A DNA stretch of 5,864 bases, taken from assembly GCA_937950605.1 (NCBI GenBank), contig CALFDA010000055.1, positions 1 to 5,864 of the forward strand. The letters are read 5' to 3'. The notes beneath the pieces are model-generated. The model had not been told where the DNA came from. It searched no databases and saw only the letters and a program-made list of their open reading frames with translations. How positions within the stretch are numbered: position 1 is the stretch's first letter; each line of letters begins with the position of its first letter. The stretch comes from an uncultured PS1 clade bacterium (GTDB lineage: Bacteria; Pseudomonadota; Gammaproteobacteria; PS1; Pseudothioglobaceae). Of this stretch, positions 1 through 5,864 are shown piece by piece. A program made the position numbers and the translations under genes.

Positions 1-30
1 TACAAGAATGTTGTAATAATGGATAGATGG

Positions 31-49
31 TTTTGGCAAAATGCCAAAA
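31..49. repeat. Perfect inverted repeat, 8-bp arms, 3-bp loop
   Basis: TTTTGGCA (31-38) and TGCCAAAA (42-49) are exact reverse complements separated by AAA. The 9-bp direct repeat AAGAATGTT lies on both sides, at 4-12 and 60-68. The hairpin could be an operator, a weak terminator, or chance within decayed transposase sequence. No gene next to it supports a specific role. Confidence 0.5.
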
Positions 50-74
50 TTGTTATAATAAGAATGTTAAATTT

Positions 75-429
75 GCCATAAACAATACAAACGCCCTATT
101 TTAGTAAAAAAATTGCTGTTGGGATTTTGCCTGACATGCAAAGCAAATGGGTTTTTAATGCTTGTGTTTTTGCTTGGTTTGAGTCATCTAAAGGTAATTG
201 CAGTTGCCTGCGCACTTCACAAATTGCCTGTTGTTCTACTTAAGTTAAAACACTTTTTTCTAATTTTTGCTCCTGATTTTTTAGCAGTTATAGATTTGCT
301 ATGTATCCAACGACTGATTGTAGTTGTTTGGTAGTGTTTGGTTAGAACAGCGATGCTCGCTGTAAAGTTTTGAATTTCTTGTTTGATTCTTAGCGTAGTC
401 TTGACATTAGCATGCAGTATGTTTCCCAT
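75..429 (-). pseudogene. IS481-family transposase remnant, N-terminal (helix-turn-helix) part
   Basis: This is a decayed transposase gene that begins at the ATG at 429-427 and reads leftward. The first frame (429-217) starts MGNILHANVKTT, which I recognise as the N-terminus of a common gammaproteobacterial IS481-type transposase. It continues through a helix-turn-helix-like stretch (SIAVLTKHYQ...ISRW) to the basic linker KKSGAK, then stops at 219-217. Around 230-240 the homology moves to another frame, which gives EQQAICEVRRQLQLPLDD down to about 183, matching the conserved LPLDD segment that follows the linker. Below 180 the similarity is weak: possible GRLYCL near 80-95 and GILPK near 35-50, in shifted frames with stops. 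The DDE catalytic domain is not seen, so it is either left of the window or lost. The gene cannot make a working protein. The family call comes from recalled sequence and the lower boundary is approximate. Confidence 0.75.
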
Positions 430-452
430 AAGTTAGTCTTCTGTAGTTGGTG

Positions 453-487
453 TAATGATACATTGCGAAGTTGTGGGGCCAAATAGC
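453..487 (+). repeat. 35-bp direct repeat, copy 1
   Basis: This copy begins TAATGATACATTGCG and ends GGGGCCAAATAGC. It matches copy 2 (519-553) at 30 of 35 positions without gaps. It lies just upstream of the ATG of the minus-strand transposase remnant (429). Its minus-strand complement contains TGTATCATTA (462-453), and many IS481 elements end in TGT, so it could include the terminal inverted repeat of the old element. That link is inference. Confidence 0.7.
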
Positions 488-502
488 ATGTCGCATGTAT
501 CA
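456..502. repeat. Imperfect inverted repeat overlapping copy 1
   Basis: TGATACATTGCGA (456-468) and TCGCATGTATCA (491-502) are reverse complements apart from one extra T in the left arm, separated by 22 bases. The core TGATACA..GC therefore occurs three times in this cluster: forward at 456, inverted at 502 and forward at 522. Such clustered copies are typical of transposase or repressor binding sites at mobile-element ends, but no function is shown. Confidence 0.55.
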
Positions 503-518
503 AGGGTAGGGGTATATT

Positions 519-553
519 TAATGATACACTGCAAGGTTATGGGGCTAAATAGC
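519..553 (+). repeat. 35-bp direct repeat, copy 2
   Basis: This copy begins TAATGATACACTGCA and ends GGGGCTAAATAGC. It starts 66 bp after copy 1, from which it differs at five positions, four transitions being pyrimidine or purine swaps of the decay type. The sequences following the two copies are unrelated, so only the 35-bp core is repeated and this is not a tandem 66-bp array. Confidence 0.7.
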
Positions 554-733
554 TAACTTTTTACTTTGAAGACTTTTTAACGCAGAAAACCATTGTTTAA
601 AACTCAAAAAACAAGTTTTTCAAAATCGTAAAAATACCTCTATTCTAAACTTTTTCGGCTTATTATCCAATGCTTATCAACATTAAAATAAAATTGAAAA
701 ATCGTGTTCTACATTGTTGTAAAAGTATTTAGG
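554..733. other. AT-rich intergenic region without a recognisable gene
   Basis: This stretch runs from the repeat cluster to the pyrG stop codon. It is AT-rich, with A and T runs, and I see no coding signal on either strand. AAAACT/AGTTTT near 600-620 and TACA/TGTA at 710-721 are weak inverted repeats. Neither is followed by a proper T-run on the minus strand, so no pyrG terminator can be called with confidence. Confidence 0.6.
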
Positions 734-2380
734 TTATGTAGCTGGGGCAAAAGTAAGACTATAAGCCTTTGATGCCGCTTGAATAAAACTCTCAAACAAC
801 GGATGCCCATCGCGTGGCGTAGAGGTAAATTCTGGATGAAATTGCGTGCAAATAAACCAAGGGTGATTCTGGATTTCTATCATTTCCACCAAACAACCAT
901 CTATTGAGCGTCCAGAAATCGTCAATCCCGCATCCTCTATTTTGTCAATTAATGTGTTATTGACTTCATAACGATGGCGATGGCGTTCGGCAATAACTTC
1001 TTTGCCATAAATATCCCTAGATTTTGAATGTCTTTTTAGGCGGCAATCTTGACCACCTAAACGCATAGTCCCACCTAAATCAGAGTCTTTGTATCGCGTT
1101 TGTAAATTGCCCTCTTCATCTAGCCATTCACTAATCAAACCAACCACTGGGTACGGGGTAGAAGCATCAAACTCGGTAGAGTTTGCACCGTTCATATTTG
1201 CCACATGACGGGCATATTCAATCACTGCAACTTGCATACCCAGACAAATACCCAAATAAGGCACATTATTTTCTCGTGCATATTTAACAGTGGCAATTTT
1301 TCCTTCAACCCCGCGATTACCAAATCCCCCTGGCACCAAAATTGCGCTCATTTCGCTTAAACAACTTGCGCCTTTTTGCTCGATTTCTTCAGAATCGAAA
1401 TAATGAATATTAATCTTGATTTTGGTATGAATGCCTGCGTGCAACAAAGCTTCCGAAAGCGATTTATAAGCCTCTGTTAAATCCATATATTTGCCTACCA
1501 TTGCAATATCAACACTGGATTTAGGCGAATGAAGACTATCAACCACGCTATCCCACTCGCTTAAATTAGTCGGCTTGCCACCTAGTAACAATTTTTTGAC
1601 TACAACATCATCTAAACCCTGATTATGCAATTCTCTAGGCACTTTGTAAATCGTATCAACATCTATTGATGTGAAAACTGAATCCGCGCTTACATTGGTA
1701 AACAAGGCAATCTTAGCTCGCTCTTCTTGTGGGAGTTCATGCTCAGAACGGCAAATCAAAATATCAGGCTGAATGCCAATGCTACGCAATTCTTTAACAG
1801 AGTGTTGAGTAGGTTTGGTTTTTAATTCTCCTGCAACTTTAATATATGGCAATAAGGTTAAATGCACAAACAATGTATTTTCACGACCTAACTCAAGACC
1901 CATTTGCCGAATAGCTTCCATAAACGACAAGGACTCAATATCACCCACTGTGCCACCAATTTCAACTAAAGCAACATCTGCACCTTTGGCACCTGCTTGC
2001 GTTAGAGTTTTAATTTCGTTGGTAATATGTGGCACAATCTGCACAGTTGCGCCAAGATAATCACCACGGCGCTCACGTTCAATCACGTTTTTATATACAC
2101 GTCCAGCTGTAAAATTGTTTTTCTTGCCAAGTTGCAAACGCACAAAACGCTCATAATGCCCCAAATCTAAATCGGTTTCTGCGCCATCGTTGGTTACAAA
2201 TACTTCGCCATGCTGAAAGGGGCTCATAGTACCAGGATCAACATTAATATAAGGATCCAACTTGAGCATTGTGATATTGAGTCCGCGAGATTCTAAAAGT
2301 GTTGCTAAAGACGCTGAAGCGATGCCTTTACCCAAAGAAGAGACCACACCGCCAGTGATAAAGATATATTTTGTTGCCAT
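734..2380 (-). CDS. pyrG: CTP synthase (glutamine-hydrolysing)
   Basis: PyrG is a cytoplasmic enzyme that converts UTP to CTP using ATP and ammonia from glutamine, the last step of de novo pyrimidine nucleotide synthesis. The 548-residue product has both domains. The N-terminal synthetase domain (about 1-266) starts MATKYIFITGGVVSSLGKG, with the P-loop lysine at K18 and Mg/ATP-site acidic residues D72 and E140. The class I glutamine amidotransferase domain (about 290-540) has PGGFGNRG, GICLGMQ with nucleophile C379, and FHPEF with H515 and E517. All these numbers equal those of E. coli PyrG (545 residues), so the gene is full length and probably active. I chose the ATG at 2380 because a TTG three codons upstream would only add MCS and break this numbering. 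No clear Shine-Dalgarno is seen. The gene is divergent from msbA with a 52-bp gap; the neighbours usual elsewhere (eno, kdsA) are absent on its downstream side here. Confidence 0.97.
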   Translation of the reverse strand: MATKYIFITGGVVSSLGKGIASASLATLLESRGLNITMLKLDPYINVDPGTMSPFQHGEVFVTNDGAETDLDLGHYERFVRLQLGKKNNFTAGRVYKNVIERERRGDYLGATVQIVPHITNEIKTLTQAGAKGADVALVEIGGTVGDIESLSFMEAIRQMGLELGRENTLFVHLTLLPYIKVAGELKTKPTQHSVKELRSIGIQPDILICRSEHELPQEERAKIALFTNVSADSVFTSIDVDTIYKVPRELHNQGLDDVVVKKLLLGGKPTNLSEWDSVVDSLHSPKSSVDIAMVGKYMDLTEAYKSLSEALLHAGIHTKIKINIHYFDSEEIEQKGASCLSEMSAILVPGGFGNRGVEGKIATVKYARENNVPYLGICLGMQVAVIEYARHVANMNGANSTEFDASTPYPVVGLISEWLDEEGNLQTRYKDSDLGGTMRLGGQDCRLKRHSKSRDIYGKEVIAERHRHRYEVNNTLIDKIEDAGLTISGRSIDGCLVEMIEIQNHPWFICTQFHPEFTSTPRDGHPLFESFIQAASKAYSLTFAPAT

Positions 2381-2432
2381 AGAACACAAAGTTGAAAGGG
2401 CATGATACCCTATTTCAAGTAAAATTCAGCGC
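2381..2432. promoter_or_regulatory. Divergent pyrG/msbA promoter region with central inverted repeat
   Basis: These 52 bases must hold the start signals for both divergent genes unless their promoters lie inside the opposite gene. An inverted repeat sits in the middle: TTGAAAGGG (2392-2400) and CCCTATTTCAA (2408-2418), complementary except for two extra bases in the right arm. Each arm supplies a TTGAAA resembling a sigma-70 -35 box pointing at its own gene. On the minus strand TATCAT (2407-2402) is a possible -10 for pyrG. Spacing is not ideal for any -35/-10 pair, so exact promoters are not assigned. The symmetry could bind a regulator controlling both genes. Confidence 0.45.
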
Positions 2433-4160
2433 ATGGGCTACAAAAAATTTATTTCATTACTGTTTGTCTACCTCAAAGAGCACCTCGGTAAATTAATTTT
2501 TACTTCTGTAATGATGATTCTTGCAACAACGCTAGAAAGTTCAATTCCTGAAATTACAGGACGCATTATTGATGATTGGTCAAAATTAGTAGCAGACTCA
2601 GAAATTGCAATGTTGTATGCTGGTGTATTGTTAGTTGTCATTATCACTAGTTCCCTATTTAAACTTACCTCTAGTGCCTCGAATTCTTGGGTTGCTAGTA
2701 AAGTAATTATGAATATACGTTCGGACATGTTTGCTAAGTTGCTCAAATTGCCCAAATCTTATTTTGATCAAAATCCAACAGGCAAAACACTTTCAAAATT
2801 GACTTATGATGTAGGACAAATTGCTAGTATGGCGTCTGTTATATGGATGGATTTTATTAAATCTTCAGTTTTTGTTATTATTCTAGTTGCTTATTTATTT
2901 TATAAAAGCTGGGAACTTAGCCTAACGCTGGTTATTTTTTTGCCTCTAGTTGCGATTGCGCTCAAATTCTCGTCTAATCGTATGCGTATTGCTAGTAAAC
3001 ATGTGCAAAAATCCATGGGCAATATGACGCATTTACTAGATGAAAGCATATCGGGTAATTCAATGGTTAAGATTTATCAGGCACAACAACAAGAAATATC
3101 CAAATTCGGCAAGTTAATTAAAAATATTCGCCAACAACGTTTTAAAGTAGATATGACAAGTGCCTCTAACATGGCGTTTATCAATATTCTAATCGGATTG
3201 TCACTTGCTAGTGTTGTGTATTTCTCCCCTACTTATTTGCATATGACAGCAGGCGATTTTTTATCTTTCTTTACTGCAATGGGCATGCTGGTTAAACCTG
3301 CTAAAAGTCTTATTAACATCAATAAACCTTTGCAAACTGCAATGGCTGCTGGTGAAAGTGTGTTTGGCTTAATGAACGAAAAAGAAGAAAAAAATACTGG
3401 AAAAAAACAACTTAAAAATATTAAAGGTACAGTTGAGTTTAGGGGTGTATCTTTTGGGTATGACAACCGAAGCAAAACGCTCGATAATATTGATTTATGT
3501 ATTAAAGCAGGTGAAACTGTTGCATTAGTCGGTTCTACAGGAAGTGGTAAAACCACAGTTATTCAACTTTTGGCAAAATTTTATTTGCCTAACTCAGGCT
3601 CAATTACCATTGACGGTACAGATATTAATGAGTTTGAATTACAATCATTGCGCGCACAAATCGCCTTTGTAGACCAAAATATACGCCTGTTTAATGACAG
3701 TGTTCAGGGCAATATTGCGTTAGGTCAAACTACAAATATGACTGATGAAAAAATTGAAGATGCTGCTAAAATTGCTCACGCTTATGAATTTGTGCAAGCA
3801 TTAAGCGAGAAATTTGCAACACAAATTGGCGAAGACGGGGTAAAGCTTTCTGGCGGACAGCGTCAACGCATAGCCATTGCTAGAGCAATCGCTAAAGATA
3901 GCCCGATTCTAATTCTTGATGAAGCAACTTCTGCACTGGACTCTGCTACTGAGAAAAAAGTTCAAGCAGCAATTGATAAAATGCAAAAAAATCGCACAAC
4001 CATTATTATTGCACACCGTCTAAGTACTGTGCAAAAAGCCGATAAAATTGTTGTGCTTTGCCAAGGAAAAATTGTTGAACAGGGTTCACACCAAGCGTTA
4101 TTAGATGCAAATGGTGAATATGCTTCGCTTTATCAACATCAATTTAATAAAGGGTCGTGA
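2433..4160 (+). CDS. msbA: Lipid A export ATP-binding/permease protein MsbA
   Basis: MsbA is an inner-membrane homodimeric ABC exporter that flips lipid A-core from the cytoplasmic to the periplasmic leaflet for lipopolysaccharide assembly. This 575-residue protein is close to E. coli MsbA (582). The transmembrane domain (about 15-300) has six likely helices near 18-40, 58-80, 135-157, 160-180, 243-263 and 270-292. Family stretches include YFDQNPTGK (110-118) and MAAGESVFGLM (304-314). The nucleotide-binding domain (about 333-572) has Walker A GSTGSGKTT (367-375, K373), Q-loop Q415 in VDQNIRLFND, signature LSGGQ (472-476), Walker B ILILDE (492-497, with E497 the catalytic glutamate), D-loop SALD (500-503) and switch H528. 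All catalytic motifs are intact. The start ATG lies 52 bp from the pyrG start and has no obvious Shine-Dalgarno. In many gammaproteobacteria lpxK follows msbA; here transposase debris follows. A paralogous lipid or drug exporter is possible but less likely given alignment over the full length. Confidence 0.92.
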   Translation: MGYKKFISLLFVYLKEHLGKLIFTSVMMILATTLESSIPEITGRIIDDWSKLVADSEIAMLYAGVLLVVIITSSLFKLTSSASNSWVASKVIMNIRSDMFAKLLKLPKSYFDQNPTGKTLSKLTYDVGQIASMASVIWMDFIKSSVFVIILVAYLFYKSWELSLTLVIFLPLVAIALKFSSNRMRIASKHVQKSMGNMTHLLDESISGNSMVKIYQAQQQEISKFGKLIKNIRQQRFKVDMTSASNMAFINILIGLSLASVVYFSPTYLHMTAGDFLSFFTAMGMLVKPAKSLININKPLQTAMAAGESVFGLMNEKEEKNTGKKQLKNIKGTVEFRGVSFGYDNRSKTLDNIDLCIKAGETVALVGSTGSGKTTVIQLLAKFYLPNSGSITIDGTDINEFELQSLRAQIAFVDQNIRLFNDSVQGNIALGQTTNMTDEKIEDAAKIAHAYEFVQALSEKFATQIGEDGVKLSGGQRQRIAIARAIAKDSPILILDEATSALDSATEKKVQAAIDKMQKNRTTIIIAHRLSTVQKADKIVVLCQGKIVEQGSHQALLDANGEYASLYQHQFNKGS

Positions 4161-4167
4161 GCAACTG

Positions 4168-4186
4168 CCCAACCCAACCCAACCCC
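4168..4186 (+). repeat. Short CCCAA tandem repeat
   Basis: Three CCCAA units followed by CCCC lie seven bases after the msbA stop codon. This C-rich patch stands out in AT-rich sequence. It could be slippage-prone; no function is evident. Confidence 0.6.
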
Positions 4187-4235
4187 TGATAAAACATCTT
4201 ACAGCATTTGATAAATAATATATTTACCATAAATT

Positions 4236-4250
4236 ACCATTTGCTATGGT
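4236..4250. repeat. Small hairpin after msbA
   Basis: ACCAT (4236-4240) and ATGGT (4246-4250) form a 5-bp stem around TTGCT. A second ACCAT lies at 4226-4230. The stem is short and only partly followed by T residues, so calling it the msbA terminator would be a guess. Confidence 0.25.
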
Positions 4251-4743
4251 TCTATATCTGCTTTAAATGCTTGTGGTAATGGATATTCTTTTGCTCACTA
4301 ACTTAAAAACAAGAACAAGTTGGGCCAACAAAACCAAAGGGCGTAGATTAACTATGTCCATATTGAATATCAGTCGCTTGATGGTTAGTAGGCATAAGTT
4401 TTACTTGTTTGTGGCAATTGACAGGATTTGTAAATATGCTGATATTGAAATTCACAAACAACAAAGCGCAAAAGTTGCTTGTAATCTTTTAGTCAATACA
4501 GCAAAAGAGCACTCATCGCGTTCTAACAGATAATGGCAAACAATTTACCCATGTTCTATTTACTAAGCATAAATTAACACACAGACACCCTTAAGGCTAA
4601 TAGGCAAGCAGAAATCTTTAACAAGCAATTTAAAACCCATACTAAACTATAGCATTATGATAATAAGAGTGAATTGAGACAACATGCTCAAACGTTTATT
4701 TTGTTCTATAACTATCAACAACCATTGAAATCTTATCGACTAA

Positions 4744-4767
4744 AAGCATCTTGTTGAATTGATGCTT
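4744..4767. repeat. Inverted repeat, 7-bp arms
   Basis: AAGCATC (4744-4750) and GATGCTT (4761-4767) are exact complements with a 10-base loop. They lie where the transposase remnant changes frame and appears to have lost several codons, so a hairpin-associated deletion is possible. It may also be chance. Confidence 0.4.
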
Positions 4768-4780
4768 GAAAGTTATCAAG

Positions 4781-4799
4781 AAACACTTAAGTGTTTTTT
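4781..4799 (+). terminator. Possible terminator-like hairpin inside transposase remnant
   Basis: AAACAC (4781-4786), loop TTAA, GTGTTT (4791-4796) and trailing T residues to 4799 resemble a Rho-independent terminator on the plus strand. The stem has low GC and is derived from the transposase C-terminal coding sequence, so it may be fortuitous. It could still end read-through from msbA. Confidence 0.35.
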
Positions 4800-4855
4800 G
4801 TATAATCCAAGAGAGGAGGGGATGGGGTTGAACGAGTAGGGTAAGTATTTTCCTA

Positions 4856-4875
4856 CTTTTTATAACTTTTTATAA
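4856..4875 (+). repeat. 10-bp tandem duplication
   Basis: CTTTTTATAA occurs twice in direct succession (4856-4865 and 4866-4875), shortly after the end of the transposase remnant. It is probably a replication-slippage duplication. It is in the area where the right end of the old element should lie, but no terminal inverted repeat can be recognised. Confidence 0.55.
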
Positions 4876-4951
4876 TACTAGGATTGGTGATTTTTATTTT
4901 TTGGATTAGAATTATAAGAGCAAAATTAACCCGACATAGTCCATGAAGCAC

Positions 4952-4988
4952 ATAAAACAACAGTTTATAAACTCGGCTGTTGTTTTAT
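4952..4988 (-). terminator. Strong hairpin terminator of the oxidase-like gene (possibly bidirectional)
   Basis: ATAAAACAACAG (4952-4963) and CTGTTGTTTTAT (4977-4988) are perfect 12-bp complements with a 13-base loop. The hairpin starts 27 bases beyond the stop codon of the minus-strand oxidase-like gene. The 3' arm carries TTTT on each strand, so it could also stop plus-strand transcripts. The stem has only four GC pairs and the T-run lies within the stem, but position and perfect pairing support a terminator. Confidence 0.7.
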
Positions 4989-5015
4989 TAAAAGTATGCT
5001 AATTTGTTGTACATT

Positions 5016-5864
5016 CTAAATTCGCACTGGACTAGGATTATTTAGGGTTTTATAAACAATCACAATAAACATTACGCCACCGACCACTGCTAGTAAACCG
5101 CCTGTTCTAGTTAAAAATACACTCAAATCCGTTGTTTGTGCTAAATTTCCAACTTCGCCAAGTGTTTTTCTTATTGCTCCATGCGACCCAGAAATAGCCA
5201 AGCCTAATATATGCATTAACTGACCTAATGTATATATTAACGGTTGCATATACGCGCTTTTTTTCAATCTTAATTCATAACCAGCATTTGGCAAAATAAA
5301 ATAAATAAGCCCCATAATGCTAAGTGTTACACCAACAATAGAGCCATGATAATGTGCTGGAATAATGGTATTAATACCGCTAATTTGTGTGGCAATTAGT
5401 CCACCCGATAAAAACATCAAAATTGAGGTATATAGAGCCGAACTACTAACGCTGTGAAAACTTGATAACCTGCTTTTAAAAAAGATTAATATTGCCAAAA
5501 TACTCGGGGCAACACCATTTCCCCAAACCATCATCTGCGTCATACCAAAACGATAATCAGCAGAGTCAGGAGCATAATTAAGATGAACATATAGCCCATA
5601 CATTGCTGGCAAAGTTATTAGTATATATAAAATGTTTAATATATTTTGTTTTATGTTAACATTAAACAATTTAACCCATATTAGCATCATTAACAGCGTT
5701 GCCATTAGTTGTAATATGTGTCCTCCTCCCCAAAACAAAAATTCATAATACCCGCTAATATTGGTATCTAGATTTGTGTAATTATCAACAACTAAAACTA
5801 CTGATAACAGATATAAGATAGCCATCATTGTTTCGCCAATACTGCGATTAATCCTAATAATATT
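5016..5864 (-). CDS. Heme-copper oxidase subunit I-like membrane protein (partial, C-terminal part)
   Basis: The 282 visible codons are the C-terminal part of a polytopic membrane protein resembling cytochrome c oxidase subunit I (COX1 fold), of a short type often annotated as cbb3-type subunit I. The frame is open to the window edge (NIIRINRSIGET precedes the first Met at 5828), so the 5' end lies outside. Counting from that Met: FWGGGHILQ (32-40), with H37 as candidate CuB ligand; IIPAHYHG (155-162), whose H159 and H161 match the HFH heme ligands of the family; and LGLAISGSHGAIRKT (208-222), which I recall as typical of this subgroup. About eight hydrophobic helices are visible. The usual CuB His-His pair is not obvious; the expected place has VHLNYAP with H82 only. 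If active it would take part in oxygen reduction and proton transfer at the inner membrane. It ends before a strong hairpin. Exact subtype and activity are uncertain. Confidence 0.75.
   Translation of the reverse strand, partial: NIIRINRSIGETMMAILYLLSVVLVVDNYTNLDTNISGYYEFLFWGGGHILQLMATLLMMLIWVKLFNVNIKQNILNILYILITLPAMYGLYVHLNYAPDSADYRFGMTQMMVWGNGVAPSILAILIFFKSRLSSFHSVSSSALYTSILMFLSGGLIATQISGINTIIPAHYHGSIVGVTLSIMGLIYFILPNAGYELRLKKSAYMQPLIYTLGQLMHILGLAISGSHGAIRKTLGEVGNLAQTTDLSVFLTRTGGLLAVVGGVMFIVIVYKTLNNPSPVRI

Larger units (their letters stand above)
4263..4839 (+). pseudogene. IS481-family transposase remnant, integrase core and C-terminus
   Basis: This is a decayed transposase whose homology moves through the three frames. 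Frame A (about 4263-4385, with stops) gives weak LNAC...NGYS, then INYVHIEYQSLDG, which corresponds to the start of the DDE core. Frame B (about 4396-4520) gives FYLFVAIDR...YADIEIHKQQSAKVACNLL. Frame C (4520-4591) gives VLTDNGKQFT, containing the second catalytic Asp (4529-4531), then KLTHRHP. Back in frame A (about 4593-4750), ANRQAEIFNKQFKTHTKL keeps the catalytic Glu (4611-4613), then an in-frame TAG, then HYDNKSELRQHAQTF...FYNYQQPLKS. Frame B again (4750-4839) ends FLYNPREEGMGLNE and a TAG, matching the usual GLN(T) C-terminus of this family. The first catalytic Asp appears to be Glu (4365-4367). At least four frameshifts, several stops and a deletion between DNGKQFT and KLTH make it non-functional. 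Family and borders are from recalled homology. Confidence 0.82.

Noticed and set aside
113..334. Hydrophobic 73-residue open frame on the plus strand
   Set aside because: It lies opposite the transposase remnant and its hydrophobic content reflects T-rich sequence. The minus strand carries recognisable protein homology.
453..553. CRISPR array
   Set aside because: There are only two imperfect direct copies, no regular spacer series and no cas genes. The cluster fits mobile-element ends better.
663..682. Two sequences resembling DnaA boxes (TTATCCAAT and TTATCAACA)
   Set aside because: They have two and one mismatches to TTATCCACA, are only two in number, and lie in AT-rich DNA without dnaA, dnaN or other origin-linked genes. 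Chance is likely.
1815..2060. 81-residue open frame on the plus strand inside pyrG
   Set aside because: It is antisense to the conserved synthetase domain of PyrG, with no independent support.
2381..2389. TTG start for pyrG adding three residues
   Set aside because: The ATG at 2380 gives E. coli numbering for K18, D72, E140, C379, H515 and E517, so the upstream TTG is unnecessary.
2468..2755. 95-residue open frame on the minus strand inside msbA
   Set aside because: It is entirely opposite the well-conserved MsbA transmembrane domain and shows no domain features of its own.
3233..3556. 107-residue open frame on the minus strand inside msbA
   Set aside because: It lies opposite the MsbA coding region up to the Walker A motif and is a shadow of that frame.
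4267..4533. 88-residue open frame read as an intact small protein
   Set aside because: Its second half (YLFVAIDR onward) is one frame segment of the transposase core, and its first part is out of frame with the YVHIE block. It is a fragment of a pseudogene, not a gene.

Overview
This AT-rich window (roughly two-thirds A+T by eye) looks like bacterial chromosome from a gammaproteobacterium. The CTP synthase keeps E. coli residue numbering at its catalytic sites, and the ABC exporter aligns throughout with gammaproteobacterial MsbA. Low GC, short intergenic gaps, a heme-copper-oxidase-type protein and decayed IS481-family transposases would fit the sulfur-oxidizing Thioglobus/SUP05 group and its animal symbionts. 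That assignment rests on recall of similar proteins, not on a search, and is tentative.

Layout: (1) Positions 1-430 hold a decayed N-terminal half of an IS481-type transposase on the minus strand, broken by a frameshift. (2) Positions 450-553 hold a repeat cluster just upstream of that transposase start: two 35-bp direct copies 66 bp apart, with a partial inverted copy between them, possibly old IS ends. (3) Positions 554-733 are AT-rich with no gene seen. (4) Positions 734-2380 are intact pyrG (CTP synthase) on the minus strand. (5) Positions 2381-2432 are a 52-bp divergent intergenic region centred on an inverted repeat. (6) Positions 2433-4160 are intact msbA (lipid A flippase) on the plus strand. 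(7) Positions 4161-4262 are spacer with a short CCCAA repeat. (8) Positions 4263-4839 are a heavily frameshifted central and C-terminal remnant of an IS481-type transposase on the plus strand, readable to its natural C-terminus. (9) Positions 4840-5015 are spacer carrying a strong hairpin terminator. (10) Positions 5016-5864 are the C-terminal part of a heme-copper-oxidase subunit I-like membrane protein on the minus strand, running off the right edge.

The two intact genes are housekeeping: nucleotide synthesis and outer-membrane biogenesis. They are divergently transcribed and probably share a promoter region. They are bracketed by outward-reading remnants of the same transposase family, one keeping mostly the N-terminal part and the other the C-terminal part. 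This suggests past IS activity and possible rearrangement around the pyrG-msbA block. I see no CRISPR array, tRNA, rRNA or convincing new multi-gene system. The most interesting leads are the transposase fragments and repeat cluster, the palindromic divergent promoter region, and the unusual oxidase-like protein.
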